A stretch of DNA of 64,000 nucleotides from CAVWCQ01 sp963753545 (GTDB lineage Bacteria; Chloroflexota; Anaerolineae; Aggregatilineales; Aggregatilineaceae): contig CAVWCQ010000008.1 in the NCBI GenBank assembly GCA_963753545.1, forward strand, positions 2,046,001 through 2,110,000. Reading direction: 5' to 3'. A program made the position numbers and the translations under genes. This document shows, one piece after another, positions 46,840 to 56,351 of this stretch. Each line of letters starts with the position of its first letter. Positions within the stretch are counted from its first letter, which is position 1. The notes beneath the pieces were generated by a model that was not told the DNA's origin, searched no databases, and was given only the letters and a program-made list of their open reading frames with translations.

Positions 46840-46868
46840 TTGACAGTGACAAAGCTATTCTCTAAACT
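46840..46868 (+). promoter_or_regulatory. Predicted gyrA promoter
   Basis: A consensus TTGACA, 17-base spacer and TAAACT, about 40 bases before ATG 46909. Confidence 0.65.
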
Positions 46869-46908
46869 AACATCGTTTCCTACCTGATTGCAGAAAGCGA
46901 TAAGCGAT

Positions 46909-49439
46909 ATGGAAGTCGGCTCTGTTCGGCAGCGAGATATTAACCAGGAAATCCAGGAATCGTACCTGGACTACGCGATGAGTGTCATCGTGGCGCGCGC
47001 GCTCCCCGATGCGCGGGACGGCCTGAAGCCTGTCCACCGCCGCATCCTGTATGCCATGCACGATATGGGCATTCGCGCCGGAACGCCTTACAAAAAGAGT
47101 GCACGTATCGTCGGTGAGGTGCTTGGTAAATATCACCCACACGGCGATATGGCGGTTTATGAAGCGATGGTGCGCATGGCGCAGGACTTTTCGATGCGCT
47201 ATGAACTTGTGGACGGGCAGGGCAACTTCGGCAGCATCGACGGCGACTCGGCAGCGGCGATGCGTTATACCGAGGCGCGCATGGCGGCGCTGGGCGGCGA
47301 ACTGCTGGTCGATATTGATAAAGAAACGGTCGCCTGGAGCGATAACTTTGACGGCACGCTGTTAGAGCCGGATGTGCTGCCATCGGCTATTCCCAATCTG
47401 CTGGTCAACGGCGCGTCGGGTATTGCCGTGGGTATGTCCACCAGCGTCCCGCCGCACAACCTGGGCGAGGTCTGTAACGCGCTGGTCTTTATGCTCAACA
47501 ACTGGGACACGATGGACGATATCGGCGTGCCGGAACTGATGCAGTTCATCAAGGGGCCGGACTTTCCCACAGGCGGTGTGGTGTACACCGTCGAAAATGG
47601 CGGCACGGGCGAAGATCAACTGCGCACGGCTTACGCGTCGGGGCGCGGCAAGCTGAAGATCCGCGCCAAGGCGCATATCGAAGACCTGGGGCGCGGGCGT
47701 AACCGGATTATCATCAGCGAAATTCCCTTCCAGACCAACAAAACCAGCCTGATCGAACGCATCGCGGAACTGACGCGCGAAGGCCGGATCGTGGGGATAT
47801 CGGATCTGCGTGACGAGAGCGACCGCACCGGGCTGCGCATCGTGATCGATATTTCGCGCGCGGCAGATGCGGTTGAGGTGCTGGCGGCATTGTTCAAATA
47901 TACCCCGCTGGAAACGACGTTCAGCATGATTATGCTGGCCCTGGTCAATAATGAGCCGCATATGCTCAGCCTGAAGCAGGCGCTCAAAGTTTACCTGGAA
48001 CACCGCGTGGAAGTGGTCAAAGCGCCGCAGCGAATTTGACCTGAAGCGGGCAAAAGAGCGGGCGCATATTTTGGAAGGGCTGTTGATCGCGCTGAACAAC
48101 CTGGACGAAGTGATTGCCACGATCCGCCGCTCGCGTACCGTTGATTCGGCGCATAACAACCTGCGCAAACAGTTCAAGTTGAGCGATGCCCAGGCCGAGG
48201 CCATTTTGCAGATGCAGCTCCGGCGGCTGGCGGCATTGGAACGCAACAAGCTCGAAGAAGAATACAAAGAGAAGCGCGCGCTGATCCAGATGTTGGAAGC
48301 GCTGCTCAAGAGCCAGCAGATGATGCGCATGGAAGTCGCCCGCGAATTGAGCGAAATTCGCGAGAAATACAACGATCAGCGCCGCACGGTGATTATCAGC
48401 GGCCCGGCGGGCAGCATCCAGGCGGGTGATTTCCTCGGCCCGCGCGAAGATACCTGGGTGACGCTCACCGAAAACGGCCTGCTCAGCCGCACCTATAGCG
48501 ATGCGCCGCTCAAAGTGACCGCGGAGGTGGCCGATCCGCCGCTGGCGATGATGGCAAGCAACACAACCCACGCGCTCTACCTGTTCACCGAAGACGGTAT
48601 GGCGGCGACAACTCCCGTCAAGCTGCTCCAGCAGCAGGATAACCCCGAAAGCGGACAGCATTTTACCACCGTTTCGCCGCTCACCCGCGAGGATAAGATT
48701 TCATGGGTGCTCAGTCTGCCGCCGGAATTGGAAACGGGGTATATCGTGGCGCTCACGGCGGGCGGGCGAGGTCAAGCGGCTCAGGCTGGAAGACCTGCCG
48801 GGCCTGACGGCGAACGTGTTCAAATTTATGGACCTGGAAGAAGACGATAAGCTGATCTGGCTGGGTTATGTCACCGAAAATAGCGAGGTGCTGCTGGTGA
48901 CGTTCCGGGGGCAGGCGATCCGCTTCAAGGTATCGGAGGTGCGGCCTACCGGGTTGGGCGCGGGCGGCATGCGCGCTATCAAACTGGCGGATCAGAAGGA
49001 TCGGGTGATCGGTGCGGGCGTGGTCGATCCCAGCGCGGTGGTCTGGTCCTGCACGGATACGGGCGTGGCGAAATGTTCGTTGATCGAAGAATATCCGGTC
49101 CAGGGGCGCGCCGGGAGCGGCGTGATCGCCATGAAACTGCCGGGTGACGCAGCAGGCGTCGCCGTGGCAACGGTTGGACGGCCTGATGATCATATTGTGG
49201 TTGTGATGGATAGGGGGGTCTGCCAGCAGATGCCGATTGGAGATGCGCCGCTCGCCAAACGCGCCGGGAAGGGCGATTATGTGAAGCTGCCCGCCAAACA
49301 TATCGTCACCCGGCTGGTTAAACTGAGCGGGCGCGTCGATTTGCAGGAAGCGCCGGCCCCGGATGTCGACATGGATCTGGACATGATTTCCAGCATGAAC
49401 GGCTCATCGGATGGGCATGCACCGGAAGACGACTCTTGA
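46909..49439 (+). CDS. gyrA: DNA gyrase subunit A (two frameshifts)
   Basis: Type IIA topoisomerase subunit that breaks and rejoins DNA. The catalytic Tyr is Tyr120 (AAAMRYTEAR); the quinolone-determining region reads KYHPHGDMAVYEAMVRMAQ, with Met81 where E. coli has Ser83 and Glu85 at Asp87. The coiled-coil tower and beta-pinwheel CTD follow. The GyrA-box is degenerate (EYPVQGRAGSGVIAMKL instead of QxRGGKG), so negative supercoiling ability is uncertain; ParC is the alternative name. One extra G near 48028 and one near 48772 break the frame. No gyrB is adjacent. Its stop codon overlaps the crcB promoter. Confidence 0.92.
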
Positions 49440-49464
49440 CGCGGGACGGGTGAGTCTGTATCCT
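49436..49464 (+). promoter_or_regulatory. Predicted crcB promoter, overlapping the gyrA stop
   Basis: TTGACG, 17-base spacer, TATCCT. The TGA stop of gyrA lies inside the -35 hexamer. Transcription would begin near 49471, just at the riboswitch. Confidence 0.7.
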
Positions 49465-49472
49465 TAACCCCC

Positions 49473-49524
49473 GGCGATGGAGTTCGCCATTAACCGCCTT
49501 ACTTTTGGCTAATGACTCCTACTG
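49473..49524 (+). ncRNA. Fluoride (crcB) riboswitch aptamer
   Basis: The sequence follows the crcB-motif: P2 is GGCG/CGCC around GATGGAGTT (GGCGATGGAGTTCGCC), then AA, then P3 GCC/GGC, then CTAATG and the 3' strand of P1 (ACTCC), which pairs with GGAGT in the 5' part. TACTG ends the motif. It sits 70 bases before the fluoride channel gene. Fluoride binding stabilises the aptamer pseudoknot and keeps the terminator from forming. Confidence 0.93.
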
Positions 49525-49550
49525 CACCTTTTGCGGTAGGAGTTTTTTTT
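49515..49550 (+). terminator. Riboswitch-controlled terminator upstream of crcB
   Basis: ACTCCTAC (shared with the aptamer P1 strand) and GTAGGAGT form an 8-bp stem, extended by TGC/GCG, followed by eight T. Aptamer and terminator are mutually exclusive, so fluoride should turn expression on. Confidence 0.9.
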
Positions 49551-49593
49551 GTGCCCGTCAGGCTCTCATCCAGGAAGGGACGCTGAGATCGTT

Positions 49594-49971
49594 ATGCTGC
49601 AACGAGTGCTGTTGATCGCTTTTGCCGGGTCGTTGGGAACCCTGGCGCGTTATGGGTTGAGCGAGATTTTTCAGAAAGCGCGGATTCACGGGCTGCCTGT
49701 TGGGACGCTGCTGGTGAACGTGCTGGGCTGTTTTCTGTTCGGGCTGGTCTGGACGTTAGCCGACGAGCGCCTGTTGATCAGCAGGGATACACGGGTGATC
49801 GTGCTTGGCGGGTTTATGGGCGCGTTCACGACGTTTTCGACCTTCGTCTTTGAGACGGGCGGCTTTATGCGCGAGTCCGAGTGGCTGCTGGCGACAGGCA
49901 ACGTGATTTTACAGATCGGCGTCGGTGTAGCGTTTTTCTTCGCCGGGGTGATGGCGGGGCGGGTGTTTTAG
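49594..49971 (+). CDS. crcB: Fluoride channel CrcB/FluC
   Basis: This 125-residue four-helix protein forms a dual-topology dimeric fluoride exporter. Signatures are FAGSLGTLARYGLSE, PVGTLLVNVLGCFLFGL (the Asn lining the pore) and GGFMGAFTTFSTFVFETG. ATG 49594 lies after the riboswitch terminator. Only one copy is present, so it is a homodimer. Confidence 0.95.
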   Translation: MLQRVLLIAFAGSLGTLARYGLSEIFQKARIHGLPVGTLLVNVLGCFLFGLVWTLADERLLISRDTRVIVLGGFMGAFTTFSTFVFETGGFMRESEWLLATGNVILQIGVGVAFFFAGVMAGRVF

Positions 49972-50007
49972 GAGACCCCTCAACCCGCCCTCGCTACGCT
50001 CGGCCAC

Positions 50008-50034
50008 CCTTCTCCCACGCAAGCGAGGAGAAGG
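50008..50034. repeat. Intergenic palindrome, family C type
   Basis: CCTTCTCC and GAGAAGG pair around CACGCAAGCGAG, preceded by CCTCAACCCGCCCTCGCTACGC. It sits between crcB and the TIR gene, with TAGGGGCGAC further right (50085). Confidence 0.6.
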
Positions 50035-50117
50035 GATAAGTGCCAGTTTGCCCAGATGTGCCGCCGCACGGATAATAGGGGCGACACGACATTTTGACGG
50101 CTCACCCTGGACGGCAC

Positions 50118-51619
50118 ATGAAGATATTTATCAGCTACGCGCACGTTGACGAAGCGCAGGTACGGGAACTGGTTGAAATTCTACGGGATGATGCGAACCA
50201 TGATGTGTGGTTCGATCCTAAGCTCGTCGCGGGGAAGGCATGGGAAGATCAGCTTCTTGACGCGATTCAGGCGAGCGATTGTTTCCTCTATGCCCTCACG
50301 CCGGAATCATCTGCCTCTAAGTGGTGTCAATGGGAATTTGCCCGGGCCGTTCACGCGAATAAGCCTGTGGTCCCGGTCAAAATGCAGTCGAATGTTACGT
50401 TTGACGGCGTGTTAGATGTGCTCAACCGCGTGCAATATGTGGATTTCTGCCAGGGGGCAACGCGGCGGGCGGTGGCCAAGCTGGTGAGCAGTGTGGCGAC
50501 GGCTGAATGTATCGCGCCGGAAAATGTTCCCCTGTTCTTCCGCCCCTCATGCCGAGCCCGGAGCGATCGGTTGAAGCGACGAGTGGTGGTCGCGCGCTGG
50601 CTGATGAACTATATGGTGAAGCGCTGGCGCTCTATAAGAGCAAACAGTATGAGCAGGCGCGCGAACTCCTGGAAGATTGCTTGACCGTGGAGACGGATCA
50701 TGCTGATGCACATGAACTGCTTACTTTGGTAAAGCGGAAAATTGAAAAGCCTGTAACGCCTGATTAGAAACCGCTCGAACCACAAGAAACAAAAGATTTG
50801 ATCGGGAGGCATATTACTACGATATCGCTGAGGCTGTGAGGAGTTTTAAGCCAGATAAGTCGCGATTGTTGCGTGTTAAAGAGTTTTTGCCGCCTCCATT
50901 TGAATGGATCGAGATTCCGGCTGGCTCCGTAACGTTGGCGGACGCCAGAGAAACGGTTGGTACAAAGGGTGGAAAATACCCTGTTCCTTCGTTTATTATC
51001 ACCAAATACCCGATCACGAATGCCCAGTATCAGGTTTTTGTTGATGCGCAAGACGGCTATACGATCCGCAGTGGTGGGACTATTCAGATGAGGCCAGAGC
51101 AGTGGCGGAGAGAACAACGATCAGGTCCAGGAAACCGTTTTTGCTGGGGACGATTTGCCCCGCACCAATGTGTGCTGGTATGAAGCAATCGCATTCTGTC
51201 GGTGGTTGAGCCAGAAAATCGGGACAGGATATTTCGTTGCCAACGGAACAACAGTGGCAGCGGGCTGCCCAGGGTGATGATGGGCGCAAATATCCCTGGG
51301 GAAACAAGAAACCTACTGAGCGACTTTGTAACTTCGGTCGAAAGGTGGGCCACACTACTCCTGTAACACAGTATCCTAAAGGAGCCAGCCCATATGGAGT
51401 GATGGATATGAGCGGGAACGTTTGGGAATGGTGCTTAACGGAATGGAGAAACAGTGTTCAGATTTACTAGGAGAATATGCGGCGTGTAGCACGTGGTGGC
51501 TCTGGGTCAGCAACGAACTTCCGAAGTATTTCAGCGTCGACTTATCGTCGCGCCAAGCTCTATCCCAATCAAGGAGTGCTAAGACCGGTTTCCGCATGTG
51601 CGCCTGCTCAATATCCTAA
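50118..51619 (+). CDS. TIR - TPR - FGE-sulfatase fusion protein (several frameshifts)
   Basis: The N-terminal TIR domain is clear (MKIFISYAHVDEAQVRELV, DVWFDPKLVAGKAWEDQLLD, ALTPESSASKWCQWEFARAV; a Glu in WEF is placed like TIR NADase Glu). A short TPR-like part follows from 50540 (ALADELYGEALALYKSKQYE), then a formylglycine-generating enzyme/DUF323 domain from about 50764 (PPPFEWIEIPAGSVTL, IITKYPITNAQYQVFV, LPTEQQWQRAAQGDDGR, YPWGN, GASPYGVMDMSGNVWEWCLT, GFRMCA). Frames change near 50535, 50760, 51100, 51235, 51440 and 51580. It is treated as one gene; alternatively, TIR-TPR and FGE are separate or decayed. Possibly a conflict or signalling protein. Confidence 0.75.
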
Positions 51620-51657
51620 CATCATTCGATCGCCCTGATGTAGCCCCCAATCGGGAA

Positions 51658-53102
51658 CGCTTCCCCACGTCTCCGACCTGACTGCCCTGCTCAGCCGATC
51701 CGGGACGTATGCTGCCAGCGATATCCTCAAGCAGGCGATCAACTTCCTGCTGCTGCCGCTCTACACCGCCTATCTCACGACCGCTGACTACGGCAAACTC
51801 TCCATCGCCCTCGCGGCGGCGGCGGTCCTGGAACCGATCTACGGGCTGGGACAGCGCGCGGCCTTCGGGCGGCTGTACTTCGACTACAAAGACGAGTCGG
51901 AAATCCGCAAGTTTGTCGGCACGCTGGCAACCTTCCTGGCGGGATTCGGCCTGCTGCTGAGCCTGATTCTGCTGGCCGTCGGGCCGTTCCTGTGGCCCCT
52001 GCTCGGCCTGGATGTCGAATTTTCCCCGATGATCGCACTCGTCCTGCTGATCGTGCCGCTGGGCAGTCTCGGCTTGGCGGTAGTGCTGCCGCTCTTTTAT
52101 GTACGCGGGCAGGCGATCCGCTATGCCGCCTACAGCCTGTCCAGTTTCGGATTGGCAACCGTTGCAACCGTGATCTTCGTGGTCGGGCTGCATCGCGGCG
52201 CGGCGGGAGCCTTGTGGGGGCGGCTCGTCGGCGCACTGATCCTGATCGCCCCGACGATCTGGATTCTGGCGAAAAACGCGCGGCTGACCGTGCGGCGCGA
52301 TCTGCTGCTTCCCGCGCTGATCTTCGGCCTGCCGCTCGTCCCGCAGATGCTCTCCTGGTGGGTGCTGAACTTTTCAGACCGGCTGATCCTGGGCCATTTT
52401 GTCTCGCTCGATGACGTGGGAATCTACGTGGTTGGCTACCAGTTCGGGCTGCTGGCGGGCGTGATCTTCGCGGCAGTGGGCAACGCCTGGTCGCCCTGGT
52501 ATCTGCGCGCTTATACCCAGGATGACACCGAAAACGTGCCCGCCTTCCTGACCGTGTACGTAGTATTGATCGTCGCAATTGCGCTTGGGCTGGTAATCTT
52601 CGCGCGGGAAGTGGTCACGATCATGACCGCCCGCAGTTATCACGACGCCTGGAAAATCGTCCCGGTGGTCACGGCGGCCTATCTCTGCGATGGGCTGGCG
52701 GCGCGTTTTAGTGATGCGCTGCTGCTGCGCAAACGGCCCCGCATGGTTTCATCCACCACGGTGATTGCGGCGGCGGCGGCGATAATCTTTGATCTGCTGA
52801 CGATTCCACACCTGGGGATCATGGGCGCGGCCTATGGAACGCTGTTTGGCTACGTACTGCGGCTGGCTCTGGTGATGGGGCCGGGGATACAGACGGGCGC
52901 ACTCCCGGTAGAGTGGGGCAGGGTGATCCGCATCCTTGTGCTCGCCGTGCTGATCGCGCTGCCGGGTATTTTCCTGAACACGGGCAGACTATGGCTCGAT
53001 ATAACCTGGAAAATCGGGCTGTTTGGCGCGTTCCCGGCGGCGCTGTGGAGCGTTGTCCTGAGTGGTCAGGAGCGGCGTATGATCCGCTCTCTGATTCCCT
53101 AG
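51658..53102 (+). CDS. Flippase / polysaccharide export protein (MATE-MOP superfamily)
   Basis: Around fourteen hydrophobic helices are predicted. Sequence begins LLSRSGTYAASDILKQAINF, then LLLPLYTAYLTTADYGKLSI (a hallmark of Wzx/RfbX flippases), followed by regular transmembrane repeats to VLSGQERRMIRSL. It moves lipid-linked oligosaccharides or similar across the membrane. No ATG, GTG or TTG is found in frame before 52029, although the coding frame is open from about 51640, so the true start was probably lost to an indel. It is next to a glycosyltransferase and CorA. Confidence 0.82.
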
Positions 53103-53151
53103 TCTCTTCTTTTCTTGTTTTTTCTTTGCGCTGCATCCGCTAAATGGCGGT

Positions 53152-53203
53152 AAAACTCCTCTCCCACGCAAGGCATGCGAAGCATGCACGGCGAGAGGGG
53201 AGA
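53152..53203. repeat. Intergenic palindrome, family C type
   Basis: CCTCTCCCACGCAAGGCATGCG and a GAGAGGGGAG partner around GCATGCGAAGCATGC. Confidence 0.6.
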
Positions 53204-53209
53204 AGAGCG

Positions 53210-53243
53210 GGCAGGGCGGCTGCACCTAGCCGCTGCCTCTACA
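53210..53243. repeat. Intergenic repeat, family B, second copy
   Basis: GGGCAGGGCGGCTGCACCTAGCC... CTGCCTCTAC closely matches the element at 10463-10497. Confidence 0.65.
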
Positions 53244-53270
53244 GATCATTTCACGATTTCCGTTGAACTG

Positions 53271-53305
53271 CTTTTGCGCTCTTTGCGTCCTTCGCAGTGA
53301 GATGC
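53271..53305. repeat. Intergenic repeat, family D, degenerate
   Basis: CTTTTGCGCTCTTTGCGTCC and TTCGCAGTGAGATGC resemble the CTCTGCG/GTGA element at 55493. It abuts the stop of corA. Confidence 0.5.
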
Positions 53306-53307
53306 TT

Positions 53308-54276
53308 TTAATACCAGCCCAGCTTGCGGAACACCACCAGCAGCACTGTCGGGACAGTGAGCATCAGGAACAGGACAAACAGCACGCCATACTCCGCGCT
53401 GAAGGGAGGCCACGTTTTGGCGAAGTTCATGCCATAAAAGCCGCCGATCACCGTCAGCGCGCCGATGATCAGGGTGAAAACGGTCAGACGGTTCACGACA
53501 CGGTTCAGGCGGTTGGATACGGACGAGAGATACAGGTCGATGACGCCCGTCAGCGTATCGCGGAAAGTCGTGACCATATCGGCAATCCACATCAGGTGAT
53601 CCGACACGTCGCGCAGATAGTGCTGGAGCGGGTCCAGATCAAGGACAGGCGCGGCGTGATGCGCCAGGTTGTTGAGCAGTTCACGCTGCGGCCAGACGAC
53701 ACGCCACAGGTCGATCAGCGCGCTTTTCAGTTGGAAGAGGCGGTTTAGATACTCCTGGCGCGGGTTGGCCAGAATATCATCCCCCAGCATTTCGATCTCT
53801 TCTTCCATCGTATCGAGCACAGGGAAAAAGGAATCGACCACACGATCAATCAGAACATAGAGCAGATAGCTGGGGTTGAGGGCCAAATGAGGATGCTTGC
53901 GCTCCAGCCGCTCCCGGAACTCATCCAGGCAGGGTTCGCTTGCTCCGTGGACGGTGACAAAATAGTTTTTGCCAACAAACACATCCAGCTCACGAAAAAC
54001 CAGATTCCGATTGTCCAGCGTTACGGTGTTCAAAATGATGAACGCATAATCGGCATATTCCTCCACCTTCGGGCGCTGGCGATGGTTGCGCGTATCCTCA
54101 ATAGCCAGCGGGTGAAAGTGGAAGATATCGCGCATGACGGCGATATCTTCGTCGCCCGGTCCGGTGATATCCACCCAGACGAGATTCGGCTCGCCGGTAA
54201 GCAGGGCAGGCAGATCGCTGAGCGCTAACGGTTGTTCTGGTGTTTTTCCATCGGGTAGTAGAAGTGTGATTTGCAT
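53308..54276 (-). CDS. corA: Magnesium/cobalt transporter CorA
   Basis: The 322-residue protein has the large N-terminal cytoplasmic funnel (LPDGKTPEQPLALSDLPALL, VDITGPGDEDIAV), long helices (LLNNLAHHAAPVLDLDPLQH) and two C-terminal transmembrane helices. The pore motif GMN is present in GFYGMNFAKTWPPF. It conducts Mg2+ into the cell as a pentamer. It is divergent to nothing and follows the glycosyltransferase by only 3 bases, so the two share a transcript. Confidence 0.96.
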   Translation of the reverse strand: MQITLLLPDGKTPEQPLALSDLPALLTGEPNLVWVDITGPGDEDIAVMRDIFHFHPLAIEDTRNHRQRPKVEEYADYAFIILNTVTLDNRNLVFRELDVFVGKNYFVTVHGASEPCLDEFRERLERKHPHLALNPSYLLYVLIDRVVDSFFPVLDTMEEEIEMLGDDILANPRQEYLNRLFQLKSALIDLWRVVWPQRELLNNLAHHAAPVLDLDPLQHYLRDVSDHLMWIADMVTTFRDTLTGVIDLYLSSVSNRLNRVVNRLTVFTLIIGALTVIGGFYGMNFAKTWPPFSAEYGVLFVLFLMLTVPTVLLVVFRKLGWY

Positions 54277-54279
54277 GGC

Positions 54280-55404
54280 TCATCCATTTTCACGAGCGGG
54301 CGGCCCAGGGTTGCCAATGAGACGCCCAACCAATTTCAGTAGTTCTCGTTCCTGATCGGCCCACTGGTACCGTTCGCGGACCAGATGCCGTCCTCGCGCT
54401 CCCATCGAAACGCGGCGCGCTGGATCCTGGGCCAGTTTTACCAGCCCGCGCGCGATATCGTGCGGGTCTTCAATATCGACGGGCAGGGCGCAGCCATCCG
54501 CCAGGGCCAGCCAGAAGGGGTTGTCGTGCATGATCATCGGCAGGCCCGCCGCCATATATTCAAAAAGCTTGATCGGCCAGTTGACGGTGCTGTTCGGCCC
54601 CGGACGAAGGCTCATCAGGCCGATATGCGCCTGAGACAACAGCGCCGGAATCTGGTCGTGGGGCAGGCAGCCCAGTATCCTGACGTGTTCGCCTGCTGCT
54701 CCACGCACACGCGCTTCATAGGCAGGCGTATCGAACGGCCCCGCGATCCATAATTCTACACCTTCTACCTCGTTTACCGCCTGCACCAGTTCCAGAACGC
54801 AGCGATCCGCCTGTACCGATCCCGCATAGAGAGCGATGATACTGCCGTTGGTTTGTCCAGGGTGCGCCGGAGGCCAGAGTGCGGCGTCGGGCACATTACG
54901 GATGATCACGGTGTTTGCCTTGGGAAAACGCTCTGCGATCTGTTCAAAGGCGGCGATGATGGCATCAAACTGCCCGGCAATGGCCCGTTCATAGTGATCG
55001 TATGCCCACGAGACGATCCGCCGCAAGCGCCGGGGTATCCATGCTTTATCCAGAATCTGGTAGGGAACGTGTTCGATGACGTCGTATACCACGCGCCCGC
55101 CGCCCCATTTCAGCAGCAAGCCGACAGGCGTCAGTTCGGGATCGTGGATCAGAACCAGGTCCGCATTCACCTTGCGCGCCTGCCACCAGACTCGCGGCAA
55201 GTGAAACCAGCGCCGCCATGCCCGGTGCGCGGGCGGTTTGGCGGGCAGTGGGACGAGCCGCACGCCTTCGATCTCGGTTCTGGGCGCGCCGGGAGCAAGC
55301 AGCGTGACATCGTATCCCGCACGAGCCAGTGATCGGGCGAATTTGTGGAAGATACGCGAATTGAACGGGTTATGAACCGTCGTGATCAGGCAGACAGAAG
55401 GCAT
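54280..55404 (-). CDS. Glycosyltransferase, GT4-like
   Basis: The 374-residue enzyme has a GT-B fold: an N-terminal acceptor domain (VCLITTVHNPFNSRIFHKFA), LVLIHDPELTPVGLLL, and the C-terminal donor domain with LILGCLPHDQIPALLSQAHI-like and WPIKLFEYMAAGLPMIMHD, where the conserved Glu of the EX7E motif is in LFEYMAAGLP. It would transfer a sugar to a lipid or glycan. ATG 55404 (MPSVCLITT) is favoured over TTG 55407. It precedes corA in an operon. Confidence 0.9.
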   Translation of the reverse strand: MPSVCLITTVHNPFNSRIFHKFARSLARAGYDVTLLAPGAPRTEIEGVRLVPLPAKPPAHRAWRRWFHLPRVWWQARKVNADLVLIHDPELTPVGLLLKWGGGRVVYDVIEHVPYQILDKAWIPRRLRRIVSWAYDHYERAIAGQFDAIIAAFEQIAERFPKANTVIIRNVPDAALWPPAHPGQTNGSIIALYAGSVQADRCVLELVQAVNEVEGVELWIAGPFDTPAYEARVRGAAGEHVRILGCLPHDQIPALLSQAHIGLMSLRPGPNSTVNWPIKLFEYMAAGLPMIMHDNPFWLALADGCALPVDIEDPHDIARGLVKLAQDPARRVSMGARGRHLVRERYQWADQERELLKLVGRLIGNPGPPARENG

Positions 55405-55492
55405 CAATCAAGTGTACCGGATTCGCGGGCGTGCGACCAGCAACTATACTTAGGTTAACGGAATGAAAACGTTCCTGTTTTTCTTTGGCTTT

Positions 55493-55524
55493 TCTCTGCG
55501 CTCTCCGCGCTCTCCGCGGTGATT
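55493..55524. repeat. Intergenic repeat, family D
   Basis: TCTCTGCGCTCTCCGCGCTC then TCCGCGGTGATT, a tandem of CTCTCCGCG units; a counterpart lies at 46680-46709. Confidence 0.65.
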
Positions 55525-55556
55525 CTTGTTCTTCTCTATTTTCACAGGAGGGAGCC

Positions 55557-56351
55557 TTGCTTGAGATTGTCAACCTCGACCAGAAACTGAGCCAGAAGGA
55601 ATGGAAGGCGCGGCGCTCGTTTTTGCAGCAGCGTCTTTATGATCTTGAAAGAGCTGCCTTTGACGCCAAGATGCCAACGATTGTTATTTTCGAAGGCTGG
55701 GATGCGGCAGGGAAGGGCACTTGCGTGCAGACACTCACCTCTCGCCTGGACCCGCGCGGCTTCACCGTATGGCCCATCCGCGGCGCGCGCACCTACGAGC
55801 AGAAACGCCCCTGGCTGTGGCGGTTCTGGAATAAACTCCCCAATTACGGCCATCTCGCCATTTTTGACCGGAGCTGGTACGGTCGGGTGACGGTTGAGCG
55901 CATTGAATATGGCCTGCCGCAGCGCGACACGATGCGCGCCTATACGGATATTGTCGATTTTGAACGGCTGATTACGCTTGATGGCACCGTGATCGTCAAA
56001 TTCTTCCTGCATATCTCCCAAAAAGAACAGGCTCGCCGTTTTAAGAAGATTGAGAAAGACCCGCTGGAAAGCTGGCGCTTGCAGCCGGAAGACTGGGAGC
56101 ATCACCGCCAGTACGATCAGTGGCTGTCTGTCTTTGAGGAGATGTTGGAACGCACCGATACCAGCTTTGGCCCCTGGACCATTGTGGAGGCGACCAGCCG
56201 GGGCTTTATGCTCGATAAAGTGTACCGGACTCTGATCGCGGCGATGGAAGCGCGGCTGGGCGTATTGGGCGCGGTTCCCCCGGTGATCAGCGAGGCCGAG
56301 GCGCGTGGCGACCGCGAGATGGCGATGATGGGGGAGGAAGGCGATGCTTGA
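55557..56351 (+). CDS. ppk2: Polyphosphate kinase 2 family protein, copy 1
   Basis: PPK2 moves phosphate between polyphosphate and nucleotides. Walker A is GWDAAGKGT (residues 47-55), lid-proximal RGARTYEQKRPWLWRFWNKL follows, and Walker B-like FDRSWYGRVTVERIEYG is intact. TTG 55557 with GGAGGGAG just upstream gives a 264-residue protein whose N-terminus matches that of copy 2. Direction of reaction (NDP or NMP phosphorylation) cannot be told. The stop overlaps the next start by 8 bases. Confidence 0.92.
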   Translation: MLEIVNLDQKLSQKEWKARRSFLQQRLYDLERAAFDAKMPTIVIFEGWDAAGKGTCVQTLTSRLDPRGFTVWPIRGARTYEQKRPWLWRFWNKLPNYGHLAIFDRSWYGRVTVERIEYGLPQRDTMRAYTDIVDFERLITLDGTVIVKFFLHISQKEQARRFKKIEKDPLESWRLQPEDWEHHRQYDQWLSVFEEMLERTDTSFGPWTIVEATSRGFMLDKVYRTLIAAMEARLGVLGAVPPVISEAEARGDREMAMMGEEGDA

